From Bacillus sp. BP-3 (GTDB lineage Bacteria > Bacillota > Bacilli > Bacillales > Bacillaceae_G): 64,000 bases of DNA. The stretch is from positions 372,001 through 436,000 of the forward strand of contig NZ_JAQOTJ010000004.1 of NCBI RefSeq assembly GCF_028401955.1, given 5' to 3'. Made by a program: the position numbers and the translations under genes. Below, one piece after another: positions 9,523-18,694 of the stretch. Positions within the stretch are counted from its first letter, which is position 1. Each line of letters begins with the position of its first letter. A model generated the notes under the pieces. The model had not been told where the DNA came from, did not search any database, and saw nothing but the letters and a program-made list of their open reading frames with translations.

Positions 9523-9587
9523 TAGTTTTAATTGTGACACATTAATTATTTTTTAAATTTATTAGTATGAAACATTTATAAATAATA

Positions 9588-9617
9588 AGCAGTCGTATAT
9601 TTATTATTACGACTGCT
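9588..9617 (-). terminator. Terminator after the DUF3055-like gene
   Basis: A perfect 10-bp stem (AGCAGTCGTA paired with TACGACTGCT) with a 10-base AT loop, ten bases past the stop codon. Confidence 0.7.
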
Positions 9618-9626
9618 TTTACACAA

Positions 9627-9923
9627 TTATTCCTCATATTCAGCATGCACAGAAGTAGGTGGCAATAAAAACTTAAAAAACTGTGCAAGATCCGTTGCTT
9701 CTTCACTCGTTTTAAGTTTAAAGACATCTTGTAAATAGTGCACATTTTCAATATCATCCTGTCCAAGGAGAGTTGCTCGACCAGTCTGCATACAAACAAC
9801 AAGCGGTTTACCAAAAAACATAGTTGTGTACACCACACCAAAATCATATCGTGTCTCATTTGTCATAAAACCAAGAAAGCGGACTTTTGTATTTTCATGT
9901 TCATCATATAATTTTTCAAACAT
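9627..9923 (-). CDS. DUF3055-like conserved protein
   Basis: A 98-residue soluble protein (starts MFEKLYDEHENTKVRFLGF). The FMTNETRYDFGVVYTTMFFGKPLVVCMQ stretch recalls the DUF3055 family of bacilli. The upstream in-frame extension is rejected because AGGAGAGGG lies just before ATG 9923. It is divergent from the DUF1885-like gene. The function is unknown and the family name is from memory. Confidence 0.65.
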   Translation of the reverse strand: MFEKLYDEHENTKVRFLGFMTNETRYDFGVVYTTMFFGKPLVVCMQTGRATLLGQDDIENVHYLQDVFKLKTSEEATDLAQFFKFLLPPTSVHAEYEE

Positions 9924-10054
9924 CGTCCCTCTCCTTTCTTCTTGATTTATCCACAATGTATATATTAAACAAAAAAAACAAGATTCCTTTTAATTGTCAA
10001 AAAATTTACAACAATGTTAAAATAGTAATATATTATGTCCTTAGGAGGTTTATT

Positions 10055-10447
10055 ATGCAAGATGCATTTATTAAACTCGTCCCAAATTCAAAACAGCAAT
10101 CTATTTCTCTAGACGATGTTAAACAACTATTTTATAACTATAAAACAATTACAGCTCAAACAGGTCAACAACTCGGCTTTGCATATGCAAGTACTGCCTT
10201 TCCGTACGAAATCGTTGATACTTCCGATACAACACTCTGTTTGAAATCTAATCATGAACGCTATCATTCTATTTATCTAGGAATAGGAGTTGAAAACGAA
10301 CAGTATTTTGTACAAATTACATTACCGTCCACTGCAACATTTGGAGATAAAGGAAAAGCTAATGAATTTTGCAGATTTTTAGCAAAGAAATTAGACGGAG
10401 AATTACGGCTTTTCAATGGAAGAACAATGTACTTTTATAAACGTTAA
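10055..10447 (+). CDS. DUF1885-like conserved protein
   Basis: A 130-residue soluble alpha/beta protein (starts MQDAFIKLVPNSKQQSIS) with the features I associate with DUF1885 proteins of bacilli. The ribosome site AGGAGG lies 6 bases before ATG 10055, which excludes the long upstream extension of the frame. It is convergent with, and abuts, the next small gene (stop codons adjacent). The function is unknown. Confidence 0.65.
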   Translation: MQDAFIKLVPNSKQQSISLDDVKQLFYNYKTITAQTGQQLGFAYASTAFPYEIVDTSDTTLCLKSNHERYHSIYLGIGVENEQYFVQITLPSTATFGDKGKANEFCRFLAKKLDGELRLFNGRTMYFYKR

Positions 10448-10678
10448 CTAAAAAAAGAGCAGCTTACTCATAAAAAAGAGAAAACTATTAGTAACAGTGA
10501 AAAAAATTGCCTCTTTTCTGGAGTGCAACATCATATGAGCAATAACATAAGCCAAATAAAAAAACACAAAAAAGAGCAGTACTTTGTAATGAAATTTATC
10601 GCGACTTGATAACAATAACACAATGGAAAATCCGCTCCATATAATAAAATGAAACAAAGCCACGAAAGTGATTTTCAT
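10448..10678 (-). CDS. Small integral membrane protein of unknown function
   Basis: A 76-residue protein with two to three predicted membrane helices (about residues 2-22, 32-50 and 57-75) and a central RKEA basic turn. AAAGGAGG lies 9 bases before ATG 10678, so the upstream GTG is not the start. Its stop codon directly follows that of the convergent DUF1885-like gene. I do not recognise the family. Confidence 0.65.
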   Translation of the reverse strand: MKITFVALFHFIIWSGFSIVLLLSSRDKFHYKVLLFFVFFYLAYVIAHMMLHSRKEAIFFTVTNSFLFFMSKLLFF

Positions 10679-10813
10679 GCTGTTGCCTCCTTTCACACGT
10701 CCTATTGTATTACAATATATGGGCGCTAAAAGAAATCATTACATATATATGAGGAAACTGACAGAAGAAGCAAATTGGTTTACTATTTCCATTATCATAT
10801 TCCTTTCCAAAAT

Positions 10814-10855
10814 AAAAACAACCGCCTCCTAATCCATAGGAGACGGTTGTTTTTG
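10814..10855 (-). terminator. Terminator of the pdh operon
   Basis: Long stem (about 16 bp; ACAACCG/CGGTTGT plus CCTCCT/AGGAGA with an 8-base loop) just past the pdhD stop, with a T run on the minus strand. Confidence 0.9.
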
Positions 10856-10862
10856 TATATCA

Positions 10863-12275
10863 TTATTTTACAATGTGAATTGGCATTCCAAGAGCAACTT
10901 CAGCTGCTTCCATTGTGATTTCACCTAATGTTGGATGAGCATGAATTGTTTGAGCGATATCTTCAGCTGTCATTCCAGCTTCGATAGCTAAACCAAGCTC
11001 AGAAATAATATCAGAAGCGCCTGCACCTGCAACTTGTGCACCTACAATAAGGCCATCTTCTTTACGAGTTACAAGCTGTACGAAACCATCTGTGCTGTTT
11101 AACGATAATGCACGTCCGTTAGCAGCGAATGGGAATTTAGAAACCGCTACTGCCATTCCAGCTTCTTCTGCTTGTTTTTTCGTATAACCAACAGATGCTA
11201 ATTCTGGATCAGTGAAGCATACTGCTGGAATTCCGATGTAATCGATTGCTGATGCATGACCGCTAATTGCTTCAACAGCTACTTTACCTTCGTAAGAAGC
11301 TTTATGAGCTAATGGTGGTCCAGGAACAATATCACCAATTGCATAGATGTTTGGTACATTTGTACGGCATTGCTCATCGATTTCGATTACACCACGGTCA
11401 GTCATTTTAATTCCAACTTGCTCAAGACCGATTTCTTGCGTATTTGGACGACGACCTACAGTTACTAATACATAATCAGCTTCAACAGTTTGTACTTCGC
11501 CTTTTACTTCGAAGCTAACTTTTACGCCGTTTTCAGTTTCTTCAACGCCTTTAGCCATAGCTTTTGTATGGATTGTTACGTTGCCTTTTTTCTGAAGAGC
11601 GCGTTTTACAACTTGGCTCATTGCTTTTTCAAAACCAGCTAAAATTTCATCGCCAGCTTCTAATACAGTAACTTCAGTACCGAAGTTTGCATATGCAGTA
11701 CCTAATTCCATACCGATGTAACCACCGCCGATTACAACAAGCTTTTTCGGAATTTCAGGTAAGCTTAAAGCACCAGTTGAGTTAAGAACACGTTTAGAGT
11801 ATTTGAATCCAGGAATTTCAATTGGTGTAGAACCAGTTGCAAGAACAGCATTTTTAAACGTATATGTTTGAGCTGCTTCTTCAGTCATTACGCGTAATGT
11901 GTTTGCATCTACGAAGTAAGCTTCACCACGAATGATTTCAACTTTGTTACCTTTTAGAAGGCCTTCTACACCGCCAGTTAATTTCTTAACTACGCCGTTT
12001 TTCCATTCTTGAACTTTTGTGAAGTCAACTTTTACATTTTCTGCAGTAATACCCATGTCATCAGAATGTTTTGCATTCTCATAACGATGACCTGCATTAA
12101 TTAATGCTTTAGAAGGAATACATCCAACGTTTAAGCAAACACCACCAAGGTTAGCTTTTTCAATAATAGCTACTTTTTGTCCTAATTGTGCTGCACGAAT
12201 TGCTGCAACATATCCACCAGGACCTGCACCAACAACGACTGTATCTAATTCAATTGGGAAATCTCCTACTACCAT
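10863..12275 (-). CDS. pdhD: Dihydrolipoamide dehydrogenase, E3 of pyruvate dehydrogenase
   Basis: A 470-residue FAD flavoprotein that reoxidises the lipoyl groups of E2 with NAD+. The FAD motif [11 protein letters not shown] is at about residues 16-26, the redox disulfide is in [13 protein letters not shown] (about 44-56), the NAD motif is [13 protein letters not shown] (about 179-191), and the C-terminal His-Glu pair is in HAHPTLGE. The ribosome site GGAGGCG overlaps the end of pdhC, and only 6 bases separate the two genes. This is the last gene of pdhABCD. It may also serve the 2-oxoglutarate dehydrogenase complex, as in B. subtilis. Confidence 0.98.
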   Translation of the reverse strand: MVVGDFPIELDTVVVGAGPGGYVAAIRAAQLGQKVAIIEKANLGGVCLNVGCIPSKALINAGHRYENAKHSDDMGITAENVKVDFTKVQEWKNGVVKKLTGGVEGLLKGNKVEIIRGEAYFVDANTLRVMTEEAAQTYTFKNAVLATGSTPIEIPGFKYSKRVLNSTGALSLPEIPKKLVVIGGGYIGMELGTAYANFGTEVTVLEAGDEILAGFEKAMSQVVKRALQKKGNVTIHTKAMAKGVEETENGVKVSFEVKGEVQTVEADYVLVTVGRRPNTQEIGLEQVGIKMTDRGVIEIDEQCRTNVPNIYAIGDIVPGPPLAHKASYEGKVAVEAISGHASAIDYIGIPAVCFTDPELASVGYTKKQAEEAGMAVAVSKFPFAANGRALSLNSTDGFVQLVTRKEDGLIVGAQVAGAGASDIISELGLAIEAGMTAEDIAQTIHAHPTLGEITMEAAEVALGMPIHIVK

Positions 12276-12281
12276 TGTTTA

Positions 12282-13571
12282 TTACGCCTCCATTACTAAT
12301 AATTGTGGGTCGTTTAATAGACGTTTAATTTGGTTTAATGCTTTCTGAGCTGTTGCACCGTCGATTAAGCGATGATCAAAGCTTAAAGATAATGCTAATA
12401 CTGGAGCTGCAACGATTTCACCGTTTTTCACAACTGGTTTCTCAGCGATACGACCGATACCTAGAATTGCTACTTCTGGATGGTTAATAACTGGAGTGAA
12501 CCATTGTCCACCTGCAGAACCAATATTTGTAATTGTGCAAGAAGCACCTTTCATCTCTGCTGGAGCTAAGCGACCTTCACGTGCTTTACCAGCAAGTTCA
12601 TTGATCTCGTTAGAGATTGTGAAGATAGATTTGCGATCTGTATCTTTAACAACTGGTACTAATAGACCTTTGTCTGTATCAGCTGCGATACCGATGTTGA
12701 AGTAATGCTTGTGAACAATCTCTTGATTTGCATCATCTAAAGAAGTGTTCAGCATTGGGTATTCGCGTAATGCAGATGTTAACGCTTTTACAACGTATGG
12801 AAGGTAAGTTAATTTAATACCTTTTTCAGCTGCAACAGCTTTGAACTTCTTGCGGTGAGCAACAAGTTCTGTTACATCTACTTCGTCCATTAACGTTACG
12901 TGAGGAGCTGTATGTTTAGAGTTAACCATTGCTTTTGCAATCGCTTTACGAATACCGCTCATTTTCTCACGAGTTTCTGGGTATTCACCAGCTGGAATTG
13001 GTTGTGCTTTTGGAGCTTCTTCTTTCGCAGCTGCTGGAGTTTCTGCCACTACTGGAGCTTCAGTTGCTGCTACTGCTGCTTGTCCACCATTTGCAAATGC
13101 TTCGATGTCAGCTTTTACAACACGACCGTTTTTACCAGTGCCAGCTACTAGACGAATGTCTACGCCTTTTTCACGTGCATATTTACGAACAGAAGGCATA
13201 GCAATTACGCGCTCATTCACTACTTCTTCAGTGGCTGCTGGAGTAGCCTCTGCTGCTGGAGCTTCCTCTTTTACTTCTTCAGCTTTTGGAGCTTCGTCAT
13301 GATCGTCACCTTTAAATTTAAGGTTTTCATAGCCAGGAGCATCAAATTTAACAAGAACATCTCCTACTATTGCTACTGTACCTTCTTCTACAAGAATGTC
13401 AAGTACTTTTCCTTTTACTGGAGAAGGAATTTCTACAACCGCTTTATCATTTTGTACTTCAAGAAGTACATCGTCTTCGTTTACTTCATCGCCTGGTTTA
13501 ATAAACCATTTTACGATTTCACCTTCGTGGATACCTTCACCAATATCTGGTAGTTTAAATTCAAATGCCAC
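12282..13571 (-). CDS. pdhC: Dihydrolipoamide acetyltransferase, E2 of pyruvate dehydrogenase
   Basis: The 429-residue E2 core. It has one lipoyl domain (lipoyl lysine in [13 protein letters not shown], about residue 43), an Ala/Pro/Glu-rich linker, a peripheral subunit-binding domain ([16 protein letters not shown], then [16 protein letters not shown]), a second flexible linker and the acetyltransferase domain, ending with the catalytic [10 protein letters not shown] motif. The start is GTG 13571, with AGGGGG 9 bases upstream. It is separated from pdhB by 89 bases containing a hairpin, unlike the tight pdhA-pdhB and pdhC-pdhD junctions. Confidence 0.98.
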   Translation of the reverse strand: MAFEFKLPDIGEGIHEGEIVKWFIKPGDEVNEDDVLLEVQNDKAVVEIPSPVKGKVLDILVEEGTVAIVGDVLVKFDAPGYENLKFKGDDHDEAPKAEEVKEEAPAAEATPAATEEVVNERVIAMPSVRKYAREKGVDIRLVAGTGKNGRVVKADIEAFANGGQAAVAATEAPVVAETPAAAKEEAPKAQPIPAGEYPETREKMSGIRKAIAKAMVNSKHTAPHVTLMDEVDVTELVAHRKKFKAVAAEKGIKLTYLPYVVKALTSALREYPMLNTSLDDANQEIVHKHYFNIGIAADTDKGLLVPVVKDTDRKSIFTISNEINELAGKAREGRLAPAEMKGASCTITNIGSAGGQWFTPVINHPEVAILGIGRIAEKPVVKNGEIVAAPVLALSLSFDHRLIDGATAQKALNQIKRLLNDPQLLVMEA

Positions 13572-13611
13572 GGATTTCAGCCCCCTGATTCATATCATTA
13601 TTATTAGAAAT

Positions 13612-13647
13612 TGCAAAAGAAGTCAGCACATGCTGATTTCTTTTGCA
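13612..13647 (-). promoter_or_regulatory. Intercistronic hairpin between pdhB and pdhC
   Basis: TGCAAAAGAA-(G)-TCAGCA pairs with TGCTGA-(T)-TTCTTTTGCA around a 2-base centre, a 36-base inverted repeat with one mismatched pair. On the transcript it is followed by mixed sequence with only a short T tract, so it may be a partial terminator or a processing or stability element that sets the E1:E2/E3 ratio. Confidence 0.65.
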
Positions 13648-13660
13648 CATAAAATTCAAA

Positions 13661-14638
13661 TTAGAAGTTCATTACTTTGTTAACAGCTTCAACAATATCT
13701 TTATGGTTTGGTAACCATACGCTCTCAGCTTGAGAGAATGGGAAGATTGTATCAGCAGCTGCAACACGTACAACTGGAGCTTCTAAGTTTAAGATTGCAC
13801 GGTCATTGATTTCCGCTACAACATTAGCTGCAATACCAGCTTGTTTTTGAGCTTCTTGAACTACAACAACACGGCCTGTTTTTTCAACAGAAGCGATAAT
13901 TGTTTCGATATCTAATGGTTGAACTGTACGTAAGTCCACAACCTCTAAAGAGATACCTTCTTTTTCTAGTTCTTCAGCAGCTTTTAATGCAGCATGTACC
14001 ATTGCACCATATGTGATAACAGATACATCTGTACCTTCACGTTTCACATCAGCTTTACCAATTTCAATTGTGTATTCGCCTTCTGGTACTTCTTGACGGA
14101 AAGAACGGTATAATTTCATATGCTCTAAGTAAACAACTGGATCGTTGTCACGAATTGCAGAAATTAAAAGACCTTTCGCATCATATGGAGTAGATGGAAT
14201 TACAACTTTTAAACCTGGTTGTTGTGTCATTAATCCTTCTAAGCTGTCAGCATGTAATTCCGGTGTATGAACACCACCGCCGAATGGAGAACGAATTGTA
14301 ACTGGAGCATTCCAACGTCCGCCAGAACGGTAGCGCATACGAGCCATTTGACCAGAGATAGAATCAATTACTTCGAATACGAAACCGAAGAATTGAATTT
14401 CAGGAACTGGACGGAAGCCTTCTAATGCTAAACCGATTGCAAGTCCGCCGATACCAGACTCTGCAAGTGGAGTATCCATTACACGGTCTTCACCAAATTC
14501 AGCTTGTAATCCTTCAGTAGCACGGAATACACCGCCGTTTACACCAACGTCTTCACCAAATACAAGTACGTTTGGATCGTTTTTCATTTCAACGCGTAAA
14601 GCATCAGTGATTGCTTGAATCATTGTCAATTGAGCCAT
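13661..14638 (-). CDS. pdhB: Pyruvate dehydrogenase E1 component, beta subunit
   Basis: A 325-residue transketolase-like beta subunit that pairs with PdhA to decarboxylate pyruvate with thiamine diphosphate. Starts [14 protein letters not shown]. Family segments include [30 protein letters not shown] and the C-terminal [10 protein letters not shown] region. Length is normal. AAGGAG within the end of pdhA precedes ATG 14638, and the genes are 3 bases apart, so translation is probably coupled. Confidence 0.98.
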   Translation of the reverse strand: MAQLTMIQAITDALRVEMKNDPNVLVFGEDVGVNGGVFRATEGLQAEFGEDRVMDTPLAESGIGGLAIGLALEGFRPVPEIQFFGFVFEVIDSISGQMARMRYRSGGRWNAPVTIRSPFGGGVHTPELHADSLEGLMTQQPGLKVVIPSTPYDAKGLLISAIRDNDPVVYLEHMKLYRSFRQEVPEGEYTIEIGKADVKREGTDVSVITYGAMVHAALKAAEELEKEGISLEVVDLRTVQPLDIETIIASVEKTGRVVVVQEAQKQAGIAANVVAEINDRAILNLEAPVVRVAAADTIFPFSQAESVWLPNHKDIVEAVNKVMNF

Positions 14639-14641
14639 GGC

Positions 14642-15790
<1,149 letters not shown>

Positions 15791-15827
15791 TTAAACGCTT
15801 TCACTATGATAAAAGCATAAGTTTGTA

Positions 15828-15850
15828 AACTGACGCATCATTCGTCAGTT
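15828..15850. promoter_or_regulatory. Inverted repeat in the pdhA leader, possible operator or RNA hairpin
   Basis: AACTGACG and CGTCAGTT form perfect 8-bp arms around 7 bases. It lies about 70 bases before the pdhA start and downstream of the candidate promoter. A degenerate cre-like sequence (TGAAAGCGTTTAAG on the minus strand, 15790-15803) lies nearer the gene. Confidence 0.45.
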
Positions 15851-15929
15851 ATTGAATAATTTGTGCACCTAACAATCTGTACTAATGTTTTCATTTAAAC
15901 AAATTAATACAATCTTGATCACGTTTTTA

Positions 15930-15959
15930 AGTTTACAACTATTCTAATCATCATGTCAA
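15930..15959 (-). promoter_or_regulatory. Candidate pdhA promoter
   Basis: On the minus strand a perfect TTGACA (15954-15959) is followed after 18 bases by TAAACT (15930-15935). The leader would be about 165 nt and would include the inverted repeat at 15828-15850. Confidence 0.5.
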
Positions 15960-16183
15960 TCACTTTGATTCCGTTTTTTTTCGAAGGTTATAGAGATTTT
16001 CTTAACAAATACAAGTTTTCAAAATACTATCTGTATTAGTAAGCAAAAACCTCCTGTTATATTATTCCCTTTTCATACATATTTTGCTCATAGAATAATA
16101 TGTAAACGTTTCATGTCCCTCTTATCTTTTGTCGCATCCTAATAAAAATATGCAGCATCTCCCTTCTTTTTAGGCGAATAACT

Positions 16184-16213
16184 ATACATTTTTCTCCTTT
16201 GTTCCATACATTA
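16184..16213 (+). promoter_or_regulatory. Candidate mother-cell sporulation promoter (sigma-E/K type)
   Basis: CATACATTA (16205-16213) matches the -10 consensus CATACANTA shared by sigma-E and sigma-K. ATA at 16184-16186 with an 18-base spacer fits the sigma-E -35. It lies 44 bases before the YjcZ-like start. Confidence 0.5.
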
Positions 16214-16256
16214 TACTAACCGCAGCATTCGCGGAAATGGTAAAGGAGGTCACACC

Positions 16257-16418
16257 ATGTACGGATACACTTTTTGTTACCCCTCAACTGGCACTGGCGC
16301 ATATCCTACGTATGGCTACGGTGGTTGTGGTGGTTGCGGAGGCTTTGGACACGGATTTGCTTTAATCGTTGTATTGTTTATACTTTTAATTATCGTTGGT
16401 GCTGCTTGCATCTGTTAG
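16257..16418 (+). CDS. YjcZ-family small sporulation protein
   Basis: A 53-residue peptide (starts [14 protein letters not shown]) with a Gly/Tyr/Cys-rich N-terminal half ([12 protein letters not shown]) and a C-terminal membrane helix ([20 protein letters not shown]). This is the layout of the YjcZ/YqfT family of tiny spore-associated membrane peptides. AAAGGAGG lies 6 bases before ATG 16257, and a mother-cell type promoter lies upstream. The molecular role is unknown. Confidence 0.8.
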   Translation: MYGYTFCYPSTGTGAYPTYGYGGCGGCGGFGHGFALIVVLFILLIIVGAACIC

Positions 16419-16437
16419 TGTAAAATGAAACAATTAT

Positions 16438-16471
16438 AAAAGAACAAGGCGTTTGTTCGTCTTGTTCTTTG
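16438..16471 (+). terminator. Terminator of the YjcZ-like gene
   Basis: AAAAGAACAAG pairs with CTTGTTCTTT across a 12-base loop, just after the gene. Confidence 0.75.
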
Positions 16472-16525
16472 TCATGACTTTTTTCATAACCTTTGGTAGA
16501 CTAATGATGAAAGGAGAGATTATAT

Positions 16526-17080
16526 ATGCTTACAATGGATGATGTAATTCGTGAAGGAAATCCCATTTTACGCGCAGTGGCTGAAGAAATAGCTCTACCT
16601 GCAAACGAAGAAGATGTTCATATATTACGAAAGATGATCGAATTTGTGATTAACAGTCAAAACCCTGAAATGGTTGAAAAATATAATTTACGCCCTGGAA
16701 TTGGTTTAGCCGCGCCGCAAATCGGTGTTTCTAAAAGAATGATTGCTGTTCACGTCACAGATCGAGATGGTACATTATATAGCTACGCTTTATTTAATCC
16801 AAAAATCATTAGCCACTCTGTTGAACGTACATACTTATCAGGGGGCGAAGGATGCCTGTCAGTGGACCGTGAAGTCCCTGGCTATGTACCTCGTTACACT
16901 CGTATTACTGTAAAAGCAACAACAGTGAATGGCCAAGAAGTCAAGCTACGTTTAAAAGGATTACCGGCAATTGTATTCCAGCATGAAATTGATCACTTAA
17001 ATGGCGTTATGTTTTATGACCATATAAATAAAGATAATCCATTTATGGCTCCAGAAAATGCAGCACCTTTAGAAAGATAA
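16526..17080 (+). CDS. def: Peptide deformylase
   Basis: A 184-residue metalloenzyme that removes the formyl group from nascent chains. All three motifs are intact: [10 protein letters not shown] (residues 58-67), EGCLSVDRE with metal ligand C110, and QHEIDHLNG with H153, E154 and H157. The insertion near residues 40-57 ([17 protein letters not shown]) is typical of the Gram-positive type 2 enzyme (B. subtilis YkrB/DefB). AAGGAGAG precedes ATG 16526. Monocistronic, with its own terminator. Confidence 0.97.
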   Translation: MLTMDDVIREGNPILRAVAEEIALPANEEDVHILRKMIEFVINSQNPEMVEKYNLRPGIGLAAPQIGVSKRMIAVHVTDRDGTLYSYALFNPKIISHSVERTYLSGGEGCLSVDREVPGYVPRYTRITVKATTVNGQEVKLRLKGLPAIVFQHEIDHLNGVMFYDHINKDNPFMAPENAAPLER

Positions 17081-17124
17081 AAAGAGTCAGTTTTCACTGA
17101 AGTTGGTGAAAACTGACTCTTTTT
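17079..17124 (+). terminator. def terminator
   Basis: A perfect 19-bp stem beginning right at the def stop codon, ending in a T run; A run on the other side may also serve the opposite strand. Confidence 0.9.
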
Positions 17125-17149
17125 ATTAAAATGGATCTCATATTTATAC

Positions 17150-17204
17150 TTTATCCCGCTATTTACTGGCAGTAATACTCCCACTGATTAAAGTTTCACT
17201 TTAT
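17150..17204 (-). repeat. Family A repeat, short copy (55 bp), ends in the HAD gene stop codon
   Basis: Bounded by TTTAT at 17150-17154 and 17200-17204. Reading the minus strand it starts AAAGTGAAACTTTAATCAGTG and ends AATAGCGGGATAAA. The TAA stop of the adjacent HAD gene (17201-17203) lies inside the boundary TTTAT. Confidence 0.85.
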
Positions 17205-17974
17205 AACAACCCTGCCCACTGCAGTCCATGGAGTATACCATCTTCTGCAACATCTTTAGTTACATAATTTGCAAGCTTTTTCAAATCTTCATGTCCATTT
17301 CCCATAGCAATTCCTGTACCTACAGTTTCAATCATTTCTAAATCGTTTAATCCATCTCCAAATGCATACACTTGTTCCCTTGTGAATCCAAGCTTTTCAA
17401 TAAATTTTTCAATCCCTTTTGCTTTCGATCCTCCCATTGGAATAATGTCCATAGAGTAAGCATGCCAGCGAATAAAATGAAACTTCGCATAGTCGTTAAT
17501 AAACTTTTCTTCTTCTCCTGCCCTGCAAAATAAAAGGGTTTGATAAACATCACGTTCCTCATAAAAGCTAGGTTCAAACGCAGGGTGATCCATATGAAGG
17601 CTAGCAAAGCTTTCTGTTACATAATGATGCGATGTTACTGTTGCCTTCATTTCTTTATGATTCAAGTACACAAGCGGATAGCCTTCTTGCTCTGAAAATT
17701 TCGTGAAAGCATGTAATGCATCAGCGTGTAGAGGATTTTTATATATAACCTCATCTTCAAACACCACATACTGTCCATTGAAACTTATATAATTATGAAT
17801 GTTTAGCTCTTTACGAATATCTTCAAACATAAATGGGGCACGTCCTGTTGCAATTGCTACATGTATACCTTTTTCTTGCAAACGACGGACAGATTCTTTT
17901 GTGGACTTTGGTATTTCTTTGTTATGATCTAGTAGTGTTCCATCAATATCAAAAAAGACAATTTTATCATTCAT
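17201..17974 (-). CDS. Cof-type HAD hydrolase (YkrA-like phosphatase)
   Basis: A 257-residue HAD-superfamily phosphatase with a C2-type cap. The nucleophile motif is FFDIDGTLLDHN (Asp at about residues 9 and 11), motif II is AIATGRAPF, the motif III lysine is in GGSKAKGIE, and motif IV is FGDGLNDLEM. Such enzymes dephosphorylate sugar phosphates, nucleotides or FMN; the substrate cannot be told. Position between def and rpoY matches ykrA. Its stop codon is supplied by a family A repeat. Confidence 0.9.
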   Translation of the reverse strand: MNDKIVFFDIDGTLLDHNKEIPKSTKESVRRLQEKGIHVAIATGRAPFMFEDIRKELNIHNYISFNGQYVVFEDEVIYKNPLHADALHAFTKFSEQEGYPLVYLNHKEMKATVTSHHYVTESFASLHMDHPAFEPSFYEERDVYQTLLFCRAGEEEKFINDYAKFHFIRWHAYSMDIIPMGGSKAKGIEKFIEKLGFTREQVYAFGDGLNDLEMIETVGTGIAMGNGHEDLKKLANYVTKDVAEDGILHGLQWAGLL

Positions 17975-18287
17975 TTACATAACCCTCTCTACTTCATCAA
18001 TTCAAGCGTATCGCTTTATACCCTAAATATTTTTTTCAAATACTAAAAAAGTATAACATATCGATGTATAAGGTGCTTCTTATCTAACCTTCCTACCTCA
18101 ATATGCATATACTGAAATAAAAATGGTACTACGGTTCAACATATGCATTTTCTTTTCTATTCTATCTCATACTATAAGTTGAACGAGATATTTTCTTACA
18201 AGTAGTTCTTTTTTGAAACTTAATTCTTCTTTCAAATTCTAATAAGATCCATCTGCATGTTTTGAGCGAAGAAAGGAAGGGACAACC
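17975..18287. other. Intergenic region between the HAD gene and a small basic peptide gene
   Basis: About 310 bases of AT-rich sequence with no recognisable gene, repeat or strong hairpin. Confidence 0.5.
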
Positions 18288-18359
18288 GTGCTAAAGAAAT
18301 TGAAGAAAAAATTAAAAGTATATTGGAACGATTTGCTTCGTAAAAAAACAATTGCTTAA
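18288..18359 (+). CDS. Possible 23-residue basic amphipathic peptide
   Basis: GTG 18288 follows a good GAAAGGAAGGG site by 7 bases and opens MLKKLKKKLKVYWNDLLRKK, followed by TIA and stop. A hairpin with a T run follows at once, so the unit ribosome site-ORF-terminator is complete. The peptide has about ten Lys/Arg and alternates Leu with Lys, so it could be an amphipathic helix. I do not know a family. It may be a true microprotein or the coding part of a small RNA upstream of rpoY-rnjA. Confidence 0.5.
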   Translation: MLKKLKKKLKVYWNDLLRKKTIA

Positions 18360-18364
18360 CTCAT

Positions 18365-18384
18365 GCCCATTTCGGGCTTTTTTC
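18365..18384 (+). terminator. Terminator after the small basic peptide gene
   Basis: GCCC (18365-18368) pairs with GGGC (18374-18377), followed by a T-rich tract. Short stem. Confidence 0.55.
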
Positions 18385-18478
18385 TTCATTCTTATTCGAA
18401 AAAACATGAAAATCATAACCGTTTGCTTTATAATAGGTAAAAGATAGCCTAAAACATAGACAAGGAGAGATTGTTTTA

Positions 18479-18691
18479 ATGATTTTTAAAGTATTTTATC
18501 AAGAAAAAATGCTAGAAGTACCTGTACGTGAAAATACTAAGGTGCTATATCTAGAAGCTGAGTCTGAAAGAGAAGTTCGCACAAAATTACACAAGTTCGC
18601 ATATAATATTGAGTTTGTCCAGTCTGTTACTGGTGCTCATCTTGAATATGAAAAGCAATATGCAGATTTCAAATTAGCGGAGAACGTTTAA
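18479..18691 (+). CDS. rpoY: RNA polymerase epsilon subunit
   Basis: A 70-residue protein (starts [20 protein letters not shown]) of the DUF1447/YkzG family, shown in Firmicutes to be the epsilon subunit of RNA polymerase. AAGGAGAG precedes ATG 18479. It is 3 bases upstream of rnjA, the standard rpoY-rnjA pairing. Full length, no oddities. Confidence 0.95.
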   Translation: MIFKVFYQEKMLEVPVRENTKVLYLEAESEREVRTKLHKFAYNIEFVQSVTGAHLEYEKQYADFKLAENV

Positions 18692-18694
18692 TTT

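Larger units (their letters stand above)
15860..16256. other. pdhA-YjcZ divergent intergenic region
   Basis: AT-rich region holding the pdhA promoter and the sporulation-type promoter of the next gene. No other gene or repeat was seen. Confidence 0.5.

Noticed and set aside
12496-13683. Plus-strand frames opposite pdhC, including low-complexity Leu- and Ser-rich ones
   Set aside because: They mirror the Ala/Pro/Glu-rich linkers of pdhC on the other strand; no start signals.
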